The position numbers and the translations under genes are program-made. Positions 57,606-64,000 of a DNA stretch of 64,000 nt are shown in pieces. Source of the DNA: Lepturacanthus savala (taxonomy: Eukaryota > Chordata > Actinopteri > Scombriformes > Trichiuridae); the NCBI GenBank assembly GCA_030544235.1, contig CM060473.1, positions 27,384,107 through 27,448,106 of the forward strand, in the 5' to 3' direction. The notes below the pieces were generated by a model that was given only the letters and a program-made list of their open reading frames with translations, had not been told where the DNA came from and made no database searches. Every line of letters starts with the position of its first letter. Position 1 is the first letter of the stretch.

Positions 57606-59000
57606 ACTCGTCTTTATCTGTTTATTTATGGTAGTTTGCTTTATTTCTCTGGTAGTTTTTCTTTAATTCTCTGGTAGTTTTTCTTTATTTATGGTAGTTT
57701 TTCTTTAATTCTCTGGTATTTTTCTACATTTCTGGTAGTTTTTCTTTAATTCTCTGGTAGTTTTTTCTTTATTTATGGTAGTTTTTCTTTATTTATGGTA
57801 GTTTTTCTTTATTTATGGTAGTTTTTCTTTATTTATGGTAGTTTTTCTTTATTTATGGTAGTTTTTCTTTAATTCTCTGGTAGTTTTTCTTTAATTCTCT
57901 GGTAGTTTTTCTTTATTTATGGTAGTTTTTCTTTAATTCTCTGGTAGTTTTTCTTTAATTCTCTGGTAGTTTTTCTTTATTTTTCTAGTAGTTTTTCTTT
58001 AATTCTCTGGTAGTTTTTCTTTATTTTTCTAGTAGTTTTTCTTTAATTCTCTGGTAGTTTTTCTTTATTTTTCTAGTAGTTTTTCTTTAATTCTCTGGTA
58101 GTTTTTCTTTATTTCTTGTAGTTTTTCTTTAATTCTCTGGTAGTTTTTCTTTATTTATGGTAGTTTTTCTTTATTTATGGGAGTTTTTCTTTAATTCTCT
58201 GGTAGTTTTTCTTTATTTATGGTAGTTTTTCTTTATTTATGGTAGTTTTTCTTTAATTCTCTGGTAGTTTTTCTTTATTTATGGTAGTTTTTCGTTATTT
58301 GTCTGGTATTTTTCTACATTTCTGGTAGTTTTTCTTCATTTATGGAAAGTTCCTTTATTTTGGGTAGTTTTTCTTTATTTCTCTGGTAGTTTTTCTTTAT
58401 TTATGGTAGTTTTTCTTTATTTTTCTAGTAGTTTTTCTTTAATTCTCTGGTAGTTTTTCTTTATTTATGGTAGTTTTTCTTTAATTCTCTGGTAGTTTTT
58501 CTTTATTTATGGTAGTTTTTCTTTATTTCTTGTAGTTTTTCTTTAATTCTCTGGTAGTTTTTCTTTATTTATGGTAGTTTTTCTTTATTTATGGGAGTTT
58601 TTCTTTAATTCTCTGGTAGTTTTTCTTTATTTATGGTAGTTTTTCTTTATTTATGGTAGTTTTTCTTTAATTCTCTGGTAGTTTTTCTTTATTTATGGTA
58701 GTTTTTCGTTATTTGTCTGGTATTTTTCTACATTTCTGGTAGTTTTTCTTCATTTATGGAAAGTTCCTTTATTTTGGGTAGTTTTTCTTTATTTCTCTGG
58801 TAGTTTTTCTTTATTTCTCTGGTAGTTTTTCTTTATTTCTCTGGTAGTTTTTCTTTAATTCTCTGGTAGTTTTTCTTTATTTCTGGTAGTTTTTCTTTAT
58901 TTCTGGTAGTTTTTCTTTATTTTTATGGTAGTTTTTCATTATTTGTCTGGTATTTTTCTACATTTCTGGTAGTTTTTCTTTAATTCTCTGGTAGTTTTTA
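57606..59000. repeat. ~20-bp minisatellite (ggtagtttttctttatttat), about 65 copies
   Basis: Units alternate between ggtagtttttctttatttat and ggtagtttttctttaattctct. A longer block containing tatttgtctggtatttttct, catttatggaaagttccttt and attttgggtag appears at about 58293 and again at about 58711, an offset near 418 bp, showing higher-order duplication. Confidence 0.94.
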
Positions 59001-60110
59001 GCATAAAAATATTATTTCTCAGTTTATCATTAAAAGTAGAACTGCAATGATTAATCTATTAATAGATTAGGTCAATTAATCTCCAACTATTTTGATAATC
59101 AATGAATCAATGAGTCATTTATTAATTAGTAAATGTGTAAATTCTCTGGTTCCAGCTTCTCTTCTCTGGTTATTTCCTGGTTTCTTTAGTCTCTATAATA
59201 ATAAACTGATGATCTTTGGACAGAAAAAGACATTTTATGTTGAATCTTCATCTTTTTATGTGTCCTGGACTCATCCACATTTTACACCGTTTTATAAACC
59301 AAACAACTGATTGATTAATCGTTTCAATAATCAATAAATTATCAGAATAATCGTTAGTTGCAGCTGAAGTTTTATTTAGACACAACTATAATGTTAAATT
59401 GTTCCAGAGCTGCAGCGATTAGTTGATTAATCGATTAGTTGCCAACTCTTCTGCTAATCAATTAATCAACTTAAGTCATTTTTTAAGAAGAAAAAGTCTA
59501 AATTCTCTAATTCCAGCTTCTCAGATTAGTTGTTTTATGAGCTGTGGATGATTTCAGTGGTGGAAGAACTGATACTGACATAGATACCCAATCGATTAAT
59601 CAATTAAACTATTTTGATAATCGATTTGAATCATTTCTAAGAAGAAAACAGAACGATTAGTTGATTAATCGAGCTTCACTGTGCATGTAAACACACTGAT
59701 TCATATATTATAAATCAGAAAAACTCATAATTGGTAAAGAGGAAACGATTAGTTGATTAATCGATTACTTTCCAACTGTTACCGATATTAATCACCAACT
59801 ATTTTGATAATCGATCAATCGATTTGACTCCAATTTCTCTGGTTCCAGCTTCTCAAATCTGATTATTTTAGACAATTTCTTCTTAAAAGTGACTCAAATT
59901 GATTAATACATTTAGAAAATAGTTGGTGATTAATGTGATAATTGACAATTAATCAATTAATCAACTAATCATTGCAGCGCTGTAGTAAACTGAACAAAAA
60001 AAGACATTTTATGTTGAATCTTCTTGAACTTTTACATCGTTTTATGAACCAAACAACTAATAATTTCAATAATTGACTGATTAATTGAATCAGAACAGTC
60101 GTCGGACTAA
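59001..60110. mobile_element. TAGAGCTGCAAC-element cluster
   Basis: Forward and reverse fragments (attctctggttccagcttct, gagctgcagcgattagttga, gacattttatgttgaatctt). No open frame. Confidence 0.78.
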
Positions 60111-60690
60111 AACTTAAACTAAAATGACGCCAAACTGATTGTTAGTGACTCAGCTGAGTGTTAAATATCAGTAAAAACACAGCAATAAACCAGCAGCATC
60201 TTGGTTCCAGACCAACAAAGTTAAAGCTGCCAGAAAAATCCTCAAACCTTAAAACAACATCACAAACTTGTGGCTGATGTCAGAATGAAAACCAATAAAT
60301 ACAGAAGAATAATGAGGCTGAAAACACGTTAAATCCAGAGAATATGGTCGAGTTTATGCAACACAGATGTGAAGCAGCTCTCAGGAGCCGTGGTTATAAC
60401 AACTAAATATTACTTTAATGATTCACAGGAAGGAAAAATTGAGAATTTTCCATAAAATAATTCAAAATTTCACACAAGTTTCTCCACATTTGGATGTAGG
60501 ATATAAAACGCAGCGTTCCAAATGCACCAAAAATACTAATTATTATAAGAATTTCGCCATAAACACACTGCTATTATACTGAACACACCTTTTTTTTTTT
60601 AAAAACTTGTGATTAAATATTTAAAGTCAGAGTTTTAGGAGGAAGCCTCGAACACCAAATGCAGCTTTTTACCCTCTTCTCCCTCTCAGG
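60111..60690. other. Unique intergenic sequence
   Basis: No gene, RNA gene or repeat recognised apart from a short poly-T/A run near 60590. Confidence 0.45.
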
Positions 60691-60780
60691 GGATGTGTTT
60701 GTGTTTATATACTCAATTAGCCCTGCGGCCACAGCACGGCCATGCATTAGGCTGACATTAGCCGCCGGGTGTATGTAGCA

Positions 60781-60818
<38 letters not shown>

Positions 60819-60943
60819 ATCTCTGGTTCTAGGGGCATAATTTCAGGGGTGTGCGTGGCTTATTAGACGGTCTGAGGCGGATCTTGACAGGGGCGACCCG
60901 CTGCTTTGTCAGATATATTGGTAGATTGGTAGATTGGCTCCCA
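60691..60943. promoter_or_regulatory. Candidate conserved non-coding island
   Basis: Balanced unique sequence (tactcaattagccctgcggc, gccatgcattaggctgacat, ggcttattagacggtctgag, tgtcagatatattggtagat) split by a (GT)n at about 60784-60816. TAAT/ATTAG motifs are frequent. No frame with family features. Confidence 0.35.
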
Positions 60944-60982
<39 letters not shown>

Positions 60983-61310
60983 ACACACACACACACCCTG
61001 CATTGTTGCCCATTAGACCACCGGACCTCGGTTCCTTTTTTTTTTTTTTTTTTTCCCCAAAATTAATCCCCCACCCCTTCTGCCGTTCCCTTGGGTGTCG
61101 GTAGAGTGGGGTGGCAGATGGGACAGACACAGAGCTGCCCCCTGAGACCCAAAACACACACACACACACACATGCAAACACACACACACACACACATATA
61201 TAGGTGCACACACGCTCAGACATGCATGCATGCACATATGCATGAGCACAACACACTAAAACACACTTTCTCCTCTGTCTCTCTCTCCCTTTCACACACA
61301 CACACACACA

Positions 61311-61354
<44 letters not shown>

Positions 61355-61509
61355 CAGCAGCAGCAGCAGCAGCAGCAACACATACTTCTCCCCTGCCCCC
61401 AGACTCAAACCTCATCTGTCAGCCTGCTGCTTTTGTCCAGAGCGTCGGAGTCTGCTGTGAACACAGAGTGACGTCTCTGTCCCTGCCTCTCAATCTGTGC
61501 TGTGTGTGT

Positions 61510-61550
<41 letters not shown>

Positions 61551-61590
61551 TGTGTGTAACACACACACAAACACACACACACACATAAAG
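60944..61590. repeat. CA/TG microsatellite cluster with (CAG)7
   Basis: (CA)n runs at about 60944-60995, 61153-61196, 61295-61312 and 61322-61350. (CAG)7 lies at about 61353-61373, (TG)n at about 61512-61557, followed at once by (AC)n to 61584. A poly-T run of about 21 bases is at 61036-61056. Frames across them are artefacts. Confidence 0.93.
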
Positions 61591-61950
61591 ACAAACACAT
61601 GGATCCACATCCAGTTGTATGTTGACTGAGCACAATCTAAAAGTCTAAATGTCAACTGACGACTACAGTAGTTTTATTATATGAATAGAATATAATAGTT
61701 TATTAAAAACAAGTTTAAAATCTTAACTTAAACACTTAAAGAGACAGAAAAACACGTTACATGCAAGAAACTACATACAAATATATATTATACAGATATA
61801 TATTATACAAAAAATAGAAAATATGTAGGTGTAAGAGTTGCAGATTTACATAAATTTACAATTATATTACAAAAAGGCACTAAGGAAAAATAAGTCAAAC
61901 ATTAATATGTACAGAGAAATGAGAAAAGTAGTATAAATACAGTATAAAAT
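61591..61950. other. Unique AT-rich intergenic sequence
   Basis: Nothing coding or repetitive recognised; atatatattatacagatata-type sequence near 61785. Confidence 0.4.
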
Positions 61951-64000
61951 GAAATTTTACACTTTAAGTACATTTTTCTGATGGTAGAAAGTAACTTCAG
62001 TACATTTAGAGTATTTCCATTTATTGCTACTATATTTATCTGGAGTTTTAGTTGTTTCTCACATGAATATTTGATTAAAATAAATATAATTGAATTAAAT
62101 TGATTTACTTATATAGTGAATAATCTAATATATTTAAATCCATCTAAATGTCATAAATTGGCTCCAATATTTAATATTCTTATGTGTTTATTAGTGATAA
62201 AAATAAATAATATCATATACTTTAATAACACTGCATGACGAGTACTTTTACTTTGAATACTTTAAGTATATTTAGCTAATAATACTTCTGTACTTTTACT
62301 TAAGTAACATCTTGAATTTAGAACTTTTACTTGTATTTTTAGATGATAGTATTTATACTTTTACTAAGTATCCGAGTACTTTATCTACCACTGATATTAC
62401 TTAAGTTACAATTTTAATTCAGGACTTTTATTTTGTAATTGAGTACTTTTAGATGAAAGTATTTCTACTTTTACCAAAGTATCCGAGTACTTTATTCACC
62501 AGTACTATTACTCAAGTAACAATTTTAATGACTTTTACTTTTAAATGAGTATTTTTAGATGACAGTATTTGTACTTTTACTTAAGTATCCGAGTACTTTT
62601 GTCCACCACTGATACTTAAATAACTTGTTTTTCAGTATTTTACTTGTAACTGTACTTGTATACTTGTAAAGGAGTATTTTTAGATGACAGTATTTCTACT
62701 TCTACTTAAGTAAAGTATCTGAGTACTTTATCTACCACTGCTAATACTTATTAGTATTCTTAAATGACAGTATTTCTACTTTCACCAAAGTATCCGAGTA
62801 CTTTATTCACCATTTTTAATGAAGGACTTTTACTTTTGAGTGAGTATTTTTAGATGATTAGTATTTGTACTTTTACTTAAGTAAAGTATCCGAGTACTTT
62901 GTCCAATACTGCTATTACTTAAGTAACATTTAGAATTCAGGATGTTTATTTGTAATTGAGTGTTTGGGAGTATTTGTACTTTTACTCTAGTAAAGTATCC
63001 AAGTATAAGTAGGAGTACTTTTAGATGACAGTATTTCTACTTTCACCAAAGTATCCGAGTACTTTATTCACCAGTACTATTACTCAAGTAACAATTTTAA
63101 TGACTTTTACTTTTAAATGAGTATTTTTAGATGACAAGTACTTTTACTTAAGTATCCGAGTACTTTTGTCCACCACTGATACTTAAATAACTTGTTTTTC
63201 AGTATTTTACTTGTAACTGTACTTGTATACTTGTAAAGGAGTATTTTTAGATGACAGTATTTCTACTTCTACTTAAGTAAAGTATCTGAGTACTTTATCT
63301 ACCACTGCTAATACTTATTAGTATTCTTAAATGACAGTATTTCTACTTTCACCAAAGTATCCGAGTACTTTATTCACCATTTTTAATGAAGGACTTTTAC
63401 TTTTAACTGAGTACTTTTAGATGATTTGTACATTTGCTTATGTAAAATATCCAAGTACTTTTACTTAAGTAAAGTATCCGAGTACTTTGTCCAATACTGC
63501 TATTACTTAAGTAACATTTGTAATTGAGGACGTTTATTTGTAATTAAGTGTTTTTGGAGTATTTGTACTTTTACTTCTAGTAAAATGTCCAAGTACTTTA
63601 TTGAAATACTTTACTACTATACTTAATTTTATAATACTTATATTTTTAATTCTTGTAATTTAGTATTTTTTAGATTAGATTTAGACAGTTTTTCTACTTT
63701 TACTCAAGTATCCGAGTACTTTATCTACCACCGCTAATACTTTAACATACTTATACTTATACTATACTTTAATATCATATACTTTAATAACACTGCATGA
63801 TGGGTACTTTTACTTTTAATACTTTAAGTACATTTAAGTATTAAGTATTTATATGCCAGTATTTCTACTTTTACTAAGTAAAGTATCCGAGTACTTTGTC
63901 CAAAACTGCTATTACTTAAGTAACGTTTTGAATTCAGGACTTTTATTTTGTAATTGAGTATTTTTGAGTATTAGTACTTTTACTCTAGTAAAGTATCCGA
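61951..64000. repeat. Tandem array (tacttttacttaagtaaagt ... gagtactttatctaccactg), runs off the window
   Basis: About 20 irregular units with cttttacttaagta, aagtatccgagtacttt, tttagatgacagtatttcta and attacttaagtaac. This motif family is widespread in teleost genomes. A ~370-bp block at about 62456-62838 is nearly repeated at about 63028-63400 (offset about 572 bp). No gene. Confidence 0.92.

Noticed and set aside
60851..61655. Frames of 71-168 codons across CA/TG repeats
   Set aside because: Translations of dinucleotide repeats (His-Thr, Cys-Val) with no conserved domain.

Overview
The window looks like teleost fish nuclear DNA, most likely from a percomorph-type fish. It has split exons with GT-AG introns, many (CA)n/(GT)n microsatellites, and large amounts of short terminal-inverted-repeat elements and tandem arrays of kinds common in fish genomes. 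I see no prokaryotic operon, CRISPR array, integron or plasmid feature.

One protein-coding gene can be supported: the 3' two thirds of ebf2 (early B-cell factor 2, COE/Olf-1/EBF family) on the + strand. Ten coding exons lie between 36102 and 51617. They encode the end of the DNA-binding domain, the whole IPT/TIG domain, the helix-loop-helix with its duplicated second helix, and the Ser/Pro/Thr/Gly-rich C-terminal region ending in LVPPM and a TAG stop. All reading phases agree across the nine introns. The C-terminal sequence ([47 protein letters not shown]) matches EBF2 better than EBF1, EBF3 or EBF4. Exons for the N-terminus and the zinc-knuckle part of the DNA-binding domain were not found and should lie upstream, so positions 1-36101 are read as one large upstream intron.

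Layout. 1-36101 is intron. It holds microsatellites, a 21-bp array (2.5-3.0 kb), two LINE/SINE-like 3' tails (3.8-4.25 kb), a foldback element (9.72-10.03 kb), a 2.3-kb polypyrimidine block (12.4-14.75 kb), several medium-period arrays, and dense clusters of one inverted-repeat element whose ends read TAGAGCTGCAAC...GTTGCAGCTCTA. Non-repetitive islands between them are possible regulatory elements. 36102-51617 holds the coding exons; the introns carry the same element. Just before the helix-2' exon the splice acceptor and exon start are tandemly repeated eight times. 51618 to about 54.9 kb is the 3' UTR, interrupted by a 1.85-kb inverted-repeat element that contains an 11-bp minisatellite. 54.9-64.0 kb is downstream intergenic DNA with a ~187-bp array, a ~20-bp array, a homeodomain-site-rich island near 57.3 kb, CA/GT microsatellites, and a 'tacttttacttaagta' array that runs off the end.

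The most unusual observation is the 68-bp acceptor/exon-start array at 48246-48790 in ebf2. It creates seven decoy 3' splice sites; direct use of any of them gives a premature stop, while pairing with a weak downstream donor in each copy would give a 36-nt in-frame microexon.
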